Shown in pieces: positions 46,101 through 57,277 of a stretch of 64,000 bases of DNA. Both the position numbers and the translations under genes were made by a program. Source of the DNA: Mixophyes australis (Eukaryota; Chordata; Amphibia; Anura; Limnodynastidae). The notes beneath the pieces were generated by a model. It was given only the letters and a program-made list of their open reading frames with translations. It was not told the DNA's origin and made no database searches. Positions within the stretch are counted from its first letter, which is position 1; each line of letters opens with the position of its first letter. Location: NCBI GenBank assembly GCA_036250195.1, contig JAVHZZ010000002.1, forward strand, positions 273,734,960 through 273,798,959. Direction: 5' to 3'.

Positions 46101-46938
46101 TCCCGATCTTTTTCCCGGTTATGGACCAGGGCGGGATTTCGATTTGCAGGAAGCCTGCTTGAGCATAGAAGGCCTATATCCTATGAAGTTCTCTGTTCTA
46201 GAGTTCCTAACTTTCATCCGCCTTTCTACCAATACTTGCAGGTCAGGCACTTCCTCCTGTCACTCCTGTCGGACAGTACGCCCCATCTCCCCTCCCAATT
46301 TGAATCTCTTTGCCTCTCCTCCCCCCTGCGAAGAGGTATGATCTCCTCCCTGTACAGTCTACTATTAGAGAATTTGGTGACGGCCAGGAATATACATGAG
46401 AGGGAGTGGGAGAGGGACCTGGGCCCTCCCCCGGAGGAGGACTGCTGGGAGACCATTAGACTGAATGTGGCCTCTAGTTCATGATCTCCACACTTATCAA
46501 GGAAAATGCATATAAAGTATATTATAGGTGGTATCTTACACCTGATAGACTAGCAAAGATGTATCAGTTGGCTTCTTCCGATTGCTGAGAAACTGTGGTC
46601 ACCGAGGCACCCTCGTACATATTTGGTGGTCATGCCCTGTCATTTCCTCCTCCTGGGACAGGGTCGCGAGGCTTCTCTCCTCCCTTCTCCAATGCCCTAT
46701 TAGGCAGAACCTGTGGTCCTTCTTACTCTGTTATCCTATACAGGACCTTGATACCCACTCTGCGAAACTAGCCTCACACGTGCTGGCGGCCGCCAAGTGT
46801 CTGATAGCTAAATCATGGAAGCGGGTGGAGCCTCCTCGTATCTCTTCTTTAAGATCATACATATGGTCTATAGCCAACATGGAAAAGATCAACTCGTCAC
46901 TACAGGACAAGGAAGACAAATTCCATCAGGTTTAGGGC
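43191..46938 (+). pseudogene. L1-like LINE ORF2 endonuclease and reverse transcriptase, broken
   Basis: Endonuclease: ISFNVKGLNSPQKRGK, LVFLQETHF, LVNIYSPNQ, LIVGGDFNTVL, YSRIDMVLLS and SITWSDHAPVSADLS carry the expected metal and catalytic residues. RT: QKVGKAPGPDGFSAAYYKK, SYHPISLLNNDLKLYAKILA, VGFIPGRQARDN, then LSLNAEKALDRISW and LFADNILLTL. C-terminal zinc-like segment NCGHRGTLVHIWWSCPVI. Stops at 43578, 44499, 44790, 45223 and later, and frame changes near 44.8, 46.1, 46.48 and 46.57 kb. Two RT palm positions that are normally Asp are Asn (LSLN, FADN). In a live copy ORF2 nicks target DNA and primes cDNA there. Confidence 0.92.
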
Positions 46939-47295
46939 CCTTGGCTCTATGTCTGCTTTGCTCTATATACTCTCCCTTTTACACAACCCTACATAAAATT
47001 GAGCCTACTGTTTCTCTAAAGATGTCACCTCACGGACTTGTTAGCACTCCCTCTTGAGAGAGCCTTTCCCCCTTCCCCACCCCACAACCCTTTAATGTCC
47101 ACTACCTTACCTCCCCCTCCCCTGCCCACCACTTACTTGTTATACTGTAATTTATACTTTTGTCATGAGTGCGACATTGCTGGATACATGTATTTTGAAT
47201 GTTTTGTCCAAACTTCTTTTCGCTCTCTGTTTTTGTCACTAATGTTCTTTTTTTTTGTATGCAATTAAATTTTGAGTTAAAAAAAAATAAAAAAT
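46939..47295 (+). other. L1-like LINE 3' UTR and A-rich tail
   Basis: C-rich then T-rich untranslated sequence ending GCAATTAAATTTTGAGTT followed by an A-rich tail (47279-47295). No repeat of the left flank is seen beyond the tail. Confidence 0.75.
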
Positions 47296-47449
47296 CACAA
47301 ATTATGCTCTTAACACCTAAACACATTGAAGGTATGAGATAAGTTATTTCCACAGGCCTTTACATTATTAAGCAGTCCTCACATTTCGCACTTTACCCCA
47401 TATGGATGATGAAGAGATGTATCCAAATTAAAATTTGCAGTAGGTCCCT
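47296..47449. other. Spacer after LINE
   Basis: No recognisable content; it does not contain the missing portion of the gypsy 3' LTR. Confidence 0.4.
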
Positions 47450-47645
47450 GCAGTCGGTGTTAGTAACTTTGTGGGATTGTACTATTGTTAGGGCTGTTAA
47501 ATGACTCATGCAGAGAGCCGCATAATTTAAAATATTTTACAGCAACCCTTCTACTTTACACATTCCGCGCCTCGCTGCATTAGTGATTTAATGCCCCTAA
47601 TAATAGCACAGTCCCACAAGGTCACATAACTTGCTGTGTGCTGGC
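47450..47645. mobile_element. Foldback (MITE-like) repeat
   Basis: The left arm TGTGGGATTGTACTATTGTT...TTAAATGACTCATGCAG (47471-47518) is mirrored on the opposite strand by 47570-47622, which reads TGTGGGACTGTGCTATTATT...TTAAATCACTAATGCAG. The arms flank an about 50-bp AT-rich loop. Flanking duplications were not identified. Confidence 0.65.
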
Positions 47646-48398
47646 TTGTGCATTAATCGCGATTCTGGGAAGTAGTGATTTCAAAGCTTCGCTGTTACCA
47701 TCTTTTCGTGATTGCCAGCTTCTGCCTTCTGAAGTCAGAGTAAGTCCTTGTCGGTGTCCTCGTAGTTGGGGACACGTACCCAACCCCCTGCAGTATGAGT
47801 GTAGTGATCATAGAGGAAATATGGTTATAAGGTTATAAGGGTTAACCCATCACATAATTGTGGGGGATAAGGCCTAAATCATAACTGCAATATAAATATG
47901 GTATATCAAATGAATTCATTGATAAATTGACTTACTAAAGTGTAAAATGTGAAGTTAGAGAGTCTGTTGTGTGTGTACATTCCAGTGTTAGAAGATAGCA
48001 GTGTCACCTGTGGCAACTTCAAATGCCCCTGCGGTGAGCTATATCCTGGCATAGGATGGAGATTAAATAGATTTAGACTGACACCTGAATAGACTGTTAG
48101 GGACCACTCACTATGGTGTCTGACTCAAGGAGACAATGTGCTGACTTGACTATATTATATATAGACAAAAATAGTTCAGTTTTCAAACATGCAACTTAAA
48201 ATCAATAAAAGTAATGATCAACCACATATTCCTCAATAGCGCATTGAAGGGCAGCTCATATGTCAAATTAAGAATTCTGCCACACAGAGAAGTTGAGTAA
48301 ATGTGTATAAGCTCAACTGATACCCTGTACCTAGGCCTGTTTGGTATCAATAGATGGGTAAATTCATAGGGGATCTAATAATAATAAAATTGGGTCTG
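47646..48398. other. Unassigned non-coding DNA
   Basis: No coding signal and no clear repeat boundary. Confidence 0.4.
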
Positions 48399-49033
48399 TG
48401 TGACACTCCTCAGAAAAGTTAGGTCAAATAGTAGAATTGGGTAGTAAATCAGGCAACATGCAAATGGTGATTGTAAAAAGTGTCACAGACCACAACCCCC
48501 TTGGAGGTAGGGAAAGGTGTAAAGGTGTCTTTAAATGGATGAGACCAGTTACAACAAATTGTCATCTTCTCGGGGATCAATCTATTTGAAAGACTGTCCA
48601 TCTTTTCTGCTTACCCCCAGGCATACAGATTATTATATGTAAGTATGCTCTGTACTTTCATACCATTTGTTTTAATATCTGTTTGCAATTTTTATCTAAT
48701 TGTTTTTTATTATATGTAAGCATTGTACCTTTTGTATATTAAATCTAACAATTTAATAGTTCTCTCCTTATTACTCTAAATAAATCCATTACCTGTTTAG
48801 AAGAGAGACATTAATTGGCTGTGGTTAACTCTTTAGAAACCAGAGTGTGAAGGGTTAACTGTTTAGCTACCAGAGCACCGAGTGTGTGCAATTGTGTCAT
48901 AGGTTTGCTACAGGCCTTATACGTAGCTGGTGGCAGTTGGCGTAGAAGTGTATAAGCCGGTGTCTGTATTGGGAAAGGGACCAGTAAATCTGCAGCCTTA
49001 GAGAAAGAGGTGAGTGTGAGTACCTTTGTCACA
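48399..49033 (+). repeat. LTR-like repeat (possible solo LTR)
   Basis: Begins TGTGACACTC and ends CTTTGTCACA, giving inverted ends TGTGACA/TGTCACA, with CCTTTTGTATATTAAATC and an AATAAA-like signal near 48780 inside. It resembles 11640-12510. No target duplication or adjoining internal sequence was confirmed, so the exact ends are tentative. Confidence 0.45.
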
Positions 49034-49447
49034 GCTTGGGGAAAGGACATGCTCTTTTTATTTGAATCATTATCAACCAATATTAATAACTATTACTCAA
49101 AATTCCAAATTGTTACAAAACATAAAGCTGCCCTTGTACATAGGTATCTGAGTAGATAAAACAGATAAATATTTGGATGTATACACTAAATTCAGCTGTC
49201 AGATGTACTAACAAAAATTGATTAAAAAACTTTTACCTATCATGTAACATTGTATCGTTAAGCAACCACCTATCAATTATAACAGGAAAATACATACATA
49301 TACAGTTATACAGTACATAGAGTAATTAAAAGAAGTATATGTGCACACTCTTCCCGTTAGTAATTAACCATGTCATGGTCATAATTTGTTATGTTGAATC
49401 GGTACACATTACATGTCAGATAGATTATATTAAATGTCCTTATCAGT
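49034..49447. other. Non-coding AT-rich spacer
   Basis: No coding signal. It may include decayed 3' parts of the copia-type Gag fragment that follows on the minus strand. Confidence 0.35.
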
Positions 49448-49750
49448 TTACCAGAGTTGCAGTACTGTCACTAGCAATTCATTTATATGCTCTTGTGTGT
49501 CTTTTCCTTTCCCAAGTCTCATTTGGTATATTTTTTTCAGTACACATAGCTTACTGTTTAGGCTTGAGCTTTCATACAGCTTTTGTAATGTATCACTCAA
49601 GCCCTTTGCGGTAGTCTCATGTCTTTTGTGAATTAGCTGTTCATCTTTAAATAATAAACTTATGGTTGCTCGTACCTGTCTGCTTTTTTTTAGGCCATTC
49701 TTGGTTATTAAACTTTGTTCTAGCTGTAGTAATAACCTCCTACAACTCAT
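49448..49750 (-). pseudogene. gag: Ty1/copia-type Gag (UBN2-like) fragment
   Basis: A 100-residue minus-strand frame contains VRATISLLFKDEQLIHKRHE, TTAKGLSDTLQKLYESSSLN, SKLCVLKKIYQMRLGKGKDT and QEHINELLVTVLQL. The order ARATI..L....L..I, TAK..WDTL...YE..S, L...Y.MRL.EG.D..EHIN is that of the Gag polyprotein of Ty1/copia elements. Its upstream side stops at the L2 3' tail (49760 onward). The zinc knuckle and pol are absent. Copia elements are rare relative to gypsy in vertebrates, which makes it notable. Confidence 0.65.
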
Positions 49751-49754
49751 CTCA

Positions 49755-50239
49755 TCTTTTTCTTAAAGCCTTCCAGTCTCCCACTTAATTTCCTAACTTA
49801 CCTTCTACCTCTTCCCCTTCATTCCCTTTTCCTTATCTCTCCCTCTCTCCCCCGTGTCTCTCTGTCTGTCTACCCCACCCCTTAGATTGTACGCTCCTCT
49901 GAGCAGGGTCATCTCTCCTTCTGTCCTCACCACTCTTAACTCGTATCTCCAGCTACCTAGCCCTCCTCCTTGAGGACCCTCTTCCCCCCCCCTGTCCCCT
50001 CTCACTCCTTCCTCTCCCCTCTGGGGGTTTCCCTGTCATCCAGGCCCTCCCTCTCGGGCTTAGCCGTATGCAGGACCTTCCCCTCGCCCCTCTAGCTGTG
50101 CTTTGAGCTCACCGAGTTACTGTGCTTATTGTTTACTGTACTGTACTGTCTCCCCTTGTATTGTAACTTTGTTTGTCCCTGTACGGCGCTACGGACACCT
50201 AGTGGCGCCCTATAAATAAAAACTAATAATAATAATAAT
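49755..50239 (+). repeat. L2-type LINE 3' end
   Basis: Pyrimidine-rich then CCTTAGATTGTACGCTCCTC, TGAGCAGGGTC, and near the end GTACGGCGCTACGGACACC and GGCGCCCTATAAATAAA with a terminal (TAA)n. This is the typical L2 3' UTR and tail. Confidence 0.88.
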
Positions 50240-51224
50240 CTCTGGATAGCAGCAGTTTATCCTTAAATTTCCGCAGCTAATATTTCTCATTAGCCAATTT
50301 AGCCAATACTAGTTTAAGATCTGAGCTGACAGCCATTTTCTTTTCTTTGTATATTCTCTTTTAAAATATAGTATTGATTTACTCACAAACACTTTGCAGG
50401 TATCACTGGTAGCATGCTTGTATTCTTTTGTGCAGTGTCTGGGTCCATAATGGCAGATTATGCTTCTATGTTTAAGCATCAACAGGGCAAAGATTGAGGG
50501 AAAAACTTTACTGAGCAATACAGGTATAAACTCACAGCATTGCAAATTAACTGTATAAGATAGAAGAGAGTAAACTATCACAATAAAGACAGACTATACA
50601 ATGACCTTTTGTCCCTCTAGTATAGTTATTCAAGTAATACTTAGCATGCAACTGTTGTTATACTCCAAAATGTACTGTTTGACAATTAACCAATAAAAAG
50701 CATGTTTCAGTGTTTAAACAGAGATATTATCCTCTAAGGTGTGATAAATAATGTATGTACAGTACATTGAAAGATGTGTGCACTAAAGAGGCTGATAAGT
50801 CTAAATAGAGTGATGTTATAACTGTGATCAAATGGTTGAGCTGTATAAGACTGTCTGAATTCATTATACAAGCAGATATTGATATATATACCCCAACAGG
50901 GATTATCACTGTGGGCGCTGGCTAATCAGTATAATACCTCCAGTATTAAATAACTATAGACATATAGATAAAAACAAACCCACGGAATGTCCAATAATTT
51001 TTGAATTGATTGTTGCCCCTTAAAAGGTTGCTGTGCTACAACCTTATTGCTCAAAAAAGAAAACAAGAAAAAAGGAGGGTTTCAAAGACTTGCATCCAAT
51101 TCATTCGTGCCACCATATAATAATACTTGTCAATATGTGTTAAAATTAAAATTTTTTAATGAACATTAAAAAACATAGAAACATAAGAATATAGGAAACA
51201 GTATAAAAAATACCAATTAGGAAC
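50240..51224. other. Non-coding AT-rich DNA
   Basis: No coding signal or clear repeat seen. Confidence 0.4.
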
Positions 51225-51690
51225 TGTTAGGCTGTCTGGTCGGATAACGAACCTGCAGTACTGATAGGCGGAGGTCTTCACCTATAGCAGCCGCCTTTCC
51301 CGTAGAGCTAGACGTGCTCACAGGTACTCAGATGCCCCCAGGACTTAACTCCAATGTAGTGTAGGTTCGTTAAACTAACTGCAGAGCAGGCCCGGAGACA
51401 GCAAAGATGGTAATGGATGGTTAGACGAAAGCCAAGTTCAGTGGTCACTTGCAGGGTAGAATAGTAAGAAAACAAGCCAAAGGTCAAGGTCACGAGCAGA
51501 ACAGCAGAATCCAAGGTACAGGCCAAAAGGTCAGGGTCACAGGCAGTCAGGCAAGGTTCAGTAAACAGGCAGAAGGTCACAACAGAAATCCAGCAGAGTA
51601 TCCAGAGCAGGTCAGCACAAGTACTAAACTAAGACGCCGTGGCTCCTGAGAGGAATCAGGGCGATCCTTTTTGCTATGCCACAACTTCTC
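51225..51690 (-). repeat. Ty3/gypsy LTR fragment
   Basis: On the minus strand the segment ends GCCTAACA and contains TGACCCTGACCTTTTGGCCTG and GTGACCTTGACCTTTGGCTTG, close to GTGACCCTGACCTTTGGCCT in the 35616-36289 LTR. A partial LTR of a related element, lacking its U3 start. Confidence 0.65.
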
Positions 51691-52449
51691 CCCTTTCAGT
51701 GAACACAGTGGGAAGTTTTTGTTGATCAGTTTTCAATATAGCTGTCATTCATTTGAGCAAAAAATCAATTGCACGTATTAATGAAAAACATGAATGCCAC
51801 CATCCAGTATGTTTTTAATTAAGACCGTTCCATTCAGGGTCTGTGTAGCGTGTGTTGGCTGTGTATACCCGCTGCTGTTGTACACTAATTCCACTACTTT
51901 AGCCTTCAAAATTTCCAGCTTCCATAGGGTAATATTTTACTGATCGGTTATCAGCCACAATTATATCAATGACTATTTCGGAAGTCTAGAACAGTATAGT
52001 TCTCATTAATTTTATGCAGTTTAAATCAGATGCCTATTTAAGGCACATTTGGGTGTGGCCCACAAGTCAGCCCTTCCTAGATGTAAACCCCTATACCTGG
52101 GAGGTGAGTGCATCTGATTTTAACTGCATTTTATTTTAATGGAGTTTAAAGCATATAGGTCACTGTAGGACCTGCATATAATGAGGTGCCCTTGACGCTG
52201 GGATGCAGGCTTAAATGTTTTGATCAAAATATGATCTAGTGCCTCATGTTTTAATTTTGCTAGATACACACAGATATGCAGTGTTAAGAATAAGCACTGA
52301 CAACTGTCTTTTTTTTGTATACATATATGGGCATTTGTATTACCATGCAGCTGATACTATATATTATATGGGGTATACCGTGTGCGGGCTTTTATTTCTA
52401 CTTATACCACACGATGGAGGTATAAGAGCGGTAAAATACTTTTTGGATT
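51691..52449. other. Non-coding DNA upstream of Penelope-like RT
   Basis: No coding signal. Some could be the 5' part of the Penelope-like element, too decayed to recognise. Confidence 0.35.
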
Positions 52450-52871
52450 AAAATGTGAACCTTACTCAGGCACGACGGGGATTTATTTTGGATGCCATTA
52501 AATTTACATTGTCCCATAATTATTTGTTTTTGACACTAATTACTTTCTTCAAATTCACGGCATGCTATGGGCACTAGGTTCACCCCGAGTTTTGCCAATT
52601 TGTATATAGGTCTGTTTGAAATACAATATATTTGGGACAGCCCATTCGGGGAGAAGCTAGTGCTATACGGTAGATATATAGATTATTTATTTATTATTTG
52701 GAAAGGGGATTCTGGTTCTCTAGATTTATTTACTAGGAACCTTAATGAAAATAATTTTGGTCTAAAATTCACTAGTAATTGGAGTAGTAGTCACATCAAC
52801 TTTCTGGACATTGCCCTGTCAGTAGAAACGGGTCAGATTATAACTAAAACATTTACAAAAGATGTAGATAG
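52450..52871 (+). pseudogene. Penelope-like element RT, upstream piece
   Basis: QARRGFILDAIKFTLSHNYL, then after a small frame change GTRFTPSFANLYIGLFEIQY and LVLYGRYIDYLFIIWKGDSG. The box YIDYLFIIW stands where Penelope-like RT has YIDDIFIIW, so one catalytic Asp is Tyr. NNFGLKFTSNWSSSHINFLD continues the palm/thumb. The frame is interrupted at 52872 by a hAT element and resumes at 57278. Penelope-like RTs are related to telomerase RT. Confidence 0.85.
52864..52871. repeat. 8-bp target duplication GTAGATAG, left copy
   Basis: Exact match to 57278-57285 across the hAT element. Confidence 0.9.
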
Positions 52872-53159
52872 TAGAGATGAGCGCACTCGGATTTTTGAAA
52901 TCCGAGCCCACCCGAACGTTGCCGATCCGAGTCGGATCCGACACAGATCCGGGTATTGGCGCCAAATTCAAATCTGAAACTGAGGCTCTGACTCATAATC
53001 CCGTTGTCGGATCTCGCGATACTCGGATCCTATAAATTCCCCGCTAGTCGCCGCCATCTTCACTCGGGCATTGATCAGGGTAGAGGGAGGGTGTGTTAGG
53101 TGGTCCGCTGTCCTGCTATATCTCGTGCTGTTCAGTGCTGTGCTGTGCTGTGCTGTGCT

Positions 53160-53850
53160 CAGTCCAGTGGTGCTGTGTCCTGTGCTCTGTCCTTCTGAGG
53201 TCAGTGGTGCTGCTGGTTCCTGTGCTGTGTCCTGTTCAGTCCAGTGGTGCTGTGTCCTGTGCTCTGTGCTTCTAAGGGCATAGTTATTTCCCCAATATTC
53301 CAAAGTGTTTAAAAAAAATAAAAAAAAGTTATTTAAAAAAAATACAAAAAAATAATTACATTTTTTTTTAATTACAACAAAATTTGCACAACCAATCCTG
53401 CAGTATAAGCCCATTGGTACTGCAATATTACCAAGTTCACACATTCAGCAGTAAAAGTCCAGTGGTTCTGCAATATTAGAAAGTTCACACATTCTGCAGT
53501 ATCAGTCCAGTGGTGCTGTGTCCTGTGCTCTGTCCTGCTGAGTTCAGTAGTGCTGCTGGGTCCTGCGCTGTGTCCTGTTCAGTCCAGTGGTGCTGTGTCC
53601 TGTGCTCTGTGCTTCTAAGGGCATAGTTATTTCCCCATTATTCCCAAGTTTTTTTTTTAAAAAAAAAAGTTATAAAAAGAATTAAAATAAAAAATTAAAA
53701 AAAAAAATAATTATAACCAAATTTGCAAAGCCAATCCAGCAGTATATAAGCCCATTGGTACTGCAATATTACCAAGTTCACACATTCAGCAGTAAAAGTC
53801 CAGTGGTACTGCTATTACAAGGTTCACTGATTCAGCAGTGTATAAGTCCA
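53160..53850. repeat. Two copies of an about 345-bp tandem repeat in the hAT element
   Basis: Units begin TCAGTCCAGTGGTGCTGTGT and pass through TAGTTATTTCCCCA, an A-rich run and GCCCATTGGTACTGCAATAT. The first is about 53160-53503 and the second 53504-53850. Cys/Leu/Ser-rich frames here are repeat artefacts. Confidence 0.8.
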
Positions 53851-53982
53851 GTGGTACTGCTATTACAAAGTTCACTGATTCAGCAGTATAAGTCCAGTGC
53901 TACTCTTCTGTGCCGCATATAATTTTTAAAGGCTTTGCCGAGTGTGTGTGGCTTAGGGGTACGCTCTCTTGTGCTACATATA

Positions 53983-54695
53983 ATGGAAAACCAAAATTTG
54001 AAGGATAAAGTAGGGAAAGATCAAGACCCACTTCCTCCTAATGCTGAAGCTGCTGCCACTAGTCATGACATAGACGATGAAATGCCATCAATGTCGTCTG
54101 GCAAGCCCGATGCCCAATCTCCTAGTACAGGGCATGTAAAATCTAAAAAGCCCAAGTTCTCAAAAAATAGCAAAAAGAGAAACTTAAAATCATCTGAGGA
54201 GAAACGTAAAGTTGGCAATATGCCATTTACGACACGTATTTGCAAGGAACGGCTTAGGCCCTGGCCCGTGTTCATGACTAGTGGTCCAGCTTCACCCAAG
54301 GATCTAAGCCCTCCTCCCCCCCCTACAAAAAATTTAAGAGAGTTATGCTGTCAGCAACAACAACAAAACAGCAAAGAACTCTGCCTTCTAAACAGATGAC
54401 ATCACAAATCCCCAAGGCGAGTCCAAGGGTGTTGTTGGTTGTGAACCATGACCTTCCCATCACTGTACGTGAAGAGGTGACTCCATCCAGCATTTGCAGC
54501 ACGCCCTCTGCATATGCTGGAAGGATCACCCACAGTCCAGTTACAGATTTGGCTAATGAAGGTGTGAATGTTGTACACTGGGAGGAGGATATTGATGTAG
54601 CTGGCGCTGAGGAGGATGTTGATGATTATGATGCAGACAGATACCAAATTGCCTTTCTCAATTTCTATTTCTATTTTAGATTATATAACGGCTGA
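53983..54695 (+). pseudogene. hAT transposase N-terminal remnant (tentative)
   Basis: MENQNLKDKVGKDQDPLPPN begins a Lys/Ser-rich acidic frame open to 54399, continued after a frame change by TSQIPKASPRVLLVVNHD and an acidic end EEDIDVAGAEEDVDDYDAD. No BED zinc finger or catalytic motif is visible. It is assigned to hAT only from position, ahead of the dimerisation domain within the same element. Confidence 0.4.
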
Positions 54696-55049
54696 AATTT
54701 TTTTTGTTTTACTCCTAGTGGAGAGGGGATCTGATGCAGACAGATACCAAACTGCCTTTGTCCATTTCTTTGTATATTTGAATTTCTAGTTCTACAGTCT
54801 ATGCAGGCTGCTTTATTTATATTCAACTACAAGTGTAGGGCGGGGGGGGGGGGGGGCATAGATAGCCACCAAAGTAACGTGGTCCATTTAATTTCACTTT
54901 CTAGCTCCACAGTCTGTGCAGCCTGCTTTTTTTATCTTCAAAGTATTTATATTTACAAGCCTTGCAATCTAAATTAACTAGAGGTAGTGACGTGGTAGAA
55001 CTCCAAAAGGCAGTTTGGAAGCCCCTGTACAAACTGGCTCTATTTTTTA

Positions 55050-55262
55050 ACTGAGTTGTCCCCCCTCCAGTGTGTACTCGGAAAGAGTTTTTAGTGCAGC
55101 GGGGAACCTGGTCAGTGAGCGGCGAAGGAGGTTGCTTCCTCACAACGTTGAAAAAATGATGTTTATAAAAATGAATAATCAATTCCTCAATGAAGTACAG
55201 CACTGCCCTCCAGACAGTACAGAGGGACTGTGGTTGTGGAGTCCAGCGGGGACGAATTGATA
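55050..55262 (+). pseudogene. hAT transposase C-terminal dimerisation domain
   Basis: SSVYSERVFSAAGNLVSERR followed by RLLPHNVEKMMFIKMNNQFL is the hallmark C-terminal hAT dimerisation segment (SER.FS.AG...T..R..L....E...F...N). The upstream catalytic Asp regions are missing, so this is an isolated end of the transposase. Confidence 0.88.
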
Positions 55263-55959
55263 ATGTGTGAGGAGGAGGAAGTACACACTGTAGGGGGAGA
55301 GGAATCAGAGGTTGAGGATGAGGACCACATCTTTCCTCAGTAGAGCCTGTTTAGTTTGTACAGGGAGAGATGAATTATTTTATTGGTGTGGGGGCCCAAA
55401 CAAACCAATCATTTCAGCCACAGTTGTTTGGTAGGCCCTGTCGCTGAAATGATTGGTTTGTTAGAGTGTGCATGTCCTATTTCAACAACATAAGGGTGGG
55501 TGTGAGGGCCCAAGGACAATTCCATCTTGGAACTTTTTTTTTTGCATTATATGACCAATCAACAGTCGTTTGCCATGTTCAAAAAGTAAAACCAAATTTA
55601 AACAAATTCAAGAAATTAAACCAAAAGTAAAATGCCCTGTCATAATTTAAAACAAGAGGTATTGACGTGCTCTAAAACTACTGTATTGTTGTTTATATTT
55701 TATAAACACTACACTTGAAAGCTTGAGTCTTTCAATAAAAAAGTAACTGTCCATTGCACGAATATTTGCAACAGGGACAATTTTAGGGTTAAGAAAGTCA
55801 GCTAATAACACTTTGACGCTGTCTGTCTTTATAAACACTACACTTGGAAGTTGGAGGAGGTATTGTGGCCCCGGCACCAAATTTACTACCTGGGCCACTC
55901 CACTGTGCAGTCCATATTTAGGTGTATCAGATATTAAACAACGGTGACAGTTGATGCCC

Positions 55960-56125
55960 AATTTTTTAATTATATTGTGGCCTCGGTACCAAATTGTGTA
56001 CCGGGGCCACCACACTACGCAGTCCATACCCTTTTTTGGTGGAATTCTGACCCGTGGAGGGTTTTTTAATTATGTTGTGGCCTCGGTACCAAATTGTGTA
56101 CCGGGGCCACCACACTACGCAGTCA
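55960..56125. repeat. Short tandem units (GGTACCAAATTGTGTACC) in the hAT element
   Basis: About 110-bp units contain ATTGTGGCCTCGGTACCAAA and TACCGGGGCCACCACACTAC. A related, more diverged unit sits at 55858-55915. Confidence 0.75.
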
Positions 56126-56314
56126 AGATAGATAGATGCGTATCATAGATAAAGTACATTCAGTGGTGTGGGGCAAATTGAAAAATATTTAAAATGCACT
56201 GACATTATCAAAAACAAGAGGTTGTCACACGCTGAAACTCCAACATGTATATGATGGAGAGGATGGAGGAGCAGCCGTATGTGCAGTGTAATGCAGACCT
56301 GTTGAAGGTTTTTT

Positions 56315-56965
56315 ATATATTTTATTGTGGTGCCCAGTGCCCACTACTCTACGCAGTCCAGATACTATTTTTGGGTGTAATTCTGACCTGTTGAAGGTTT
56401 TCTATATATTATATTGTGGTGGCCAGTGGCCAGTCCTCTATGCAGTCCAGATACTATTTTTGGGTGTAATTCTGACCTGTTGAAGGTTTTCTATATATTT
56501 TTTATTGTGGTGCCCAGTGCCCACTACTCTACGCAGTCCAGATACTATTTTTGGGTGTAATTCAGACCTGTTGAAGGATTTCTATATATTATATTGTGGT
56601 GGCCAGTGGCCAGTCCTCTATGCAGTCCAGAAACTATTTTTGGGTGTAATTCAGACCTGTTGAAGGTTTTCTATATATTTTTTATTGTGGTGCCCAGTGC
56701 CCACTACTCTACGCAGTCCAGGTACATTTATTGGTGCGAATCATACAAGTTCAGGGTTTTTAATATATATTGTGGTGACCCACTCCTCTACGCAGTCCAG
56801 GTACATTTATTGGTGCGAATCATACAAGTTGATGGTTTTCTTGTTATATATATTGTGGTGACCCACTCCTCTACGCAGTCCAGATACATTTATTGGTGCG
56901 AATCATACAAGTTCAGGGTTTTTAATATATATTGTGGTGACCCACTCCTCTACGCAGTCCAGAAA
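56315..56965. repeat. Eight-unit tandem repeat with alternating variants in the hAT element
   Basis: Units start TTGTGGTGCCCAGTGCCC or TTGTGGTGGCCAGTGGCC and end in GTTGAAGG(T/A)TTTCTATATA. The first five units are about 91 bp and alternate A-B-A-B-A; the last three are about 80 bp and a third variant (TTGTGGTGACCCACTCC). The repeated SRYIYWCESYKFR-like peptide here is a repeat artefact. Confidence 0.85.
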
Positions 56966-57277
56966 GATACCTCGTTGCAACGTTTTGGACTAATAACTAT
57001 ATTGTGAGGTGTTCAGAATACACTGTAAATTAGTGGAAATGCTTGTTATTGAATGTTATTGAGGTTAATAATAGCGTAGGAGTGAAAATAAGCCCAAAAA
57101 CTTGATTTTTAAACTTTTTATGTTTTTTTCAAAAAAAATCCGAATCCAAAACCTTAAATCCGAACCGAGACCTTTCGTCAAGTGTTTTGCGAGACAAATC
57201 CGAACCCCAAAAATAATGAAAATCCGGATCCAAAACACAAAACACGAGACCTCAAAAGTCGCCGGTGCACATCCCTA

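Larger units (their letters stand above)
52872..57277 (+). mobile_element. hAT transposon (4406 bp) inside the Penelope-like RT
   Basis: Ends are TAGAGATGAGCGC and, read inward from the right, TAGGGATGTGCAC, flanked by GTAGATAG on both sides. Subterminal inverted motifs (AATCCGAGCCCACCCGAAC on the left; AATCCGAACC clusters on the right) lie close to both ends. It keeps transposase remnants (53983-54695, 55050-55262) and two blocks of tandem repeats but lacks the catalytic core, so it is non-autonomous. Confidence 0.92.

Noticed and set aside
53071..53283. Cys/Val/Leu-rich 70-residue frame as a small membrane protein
   Set aside because: Produced by GTGCTGTGCTGT tandem repeats that are duplicated at 53.5 kb with other reading.
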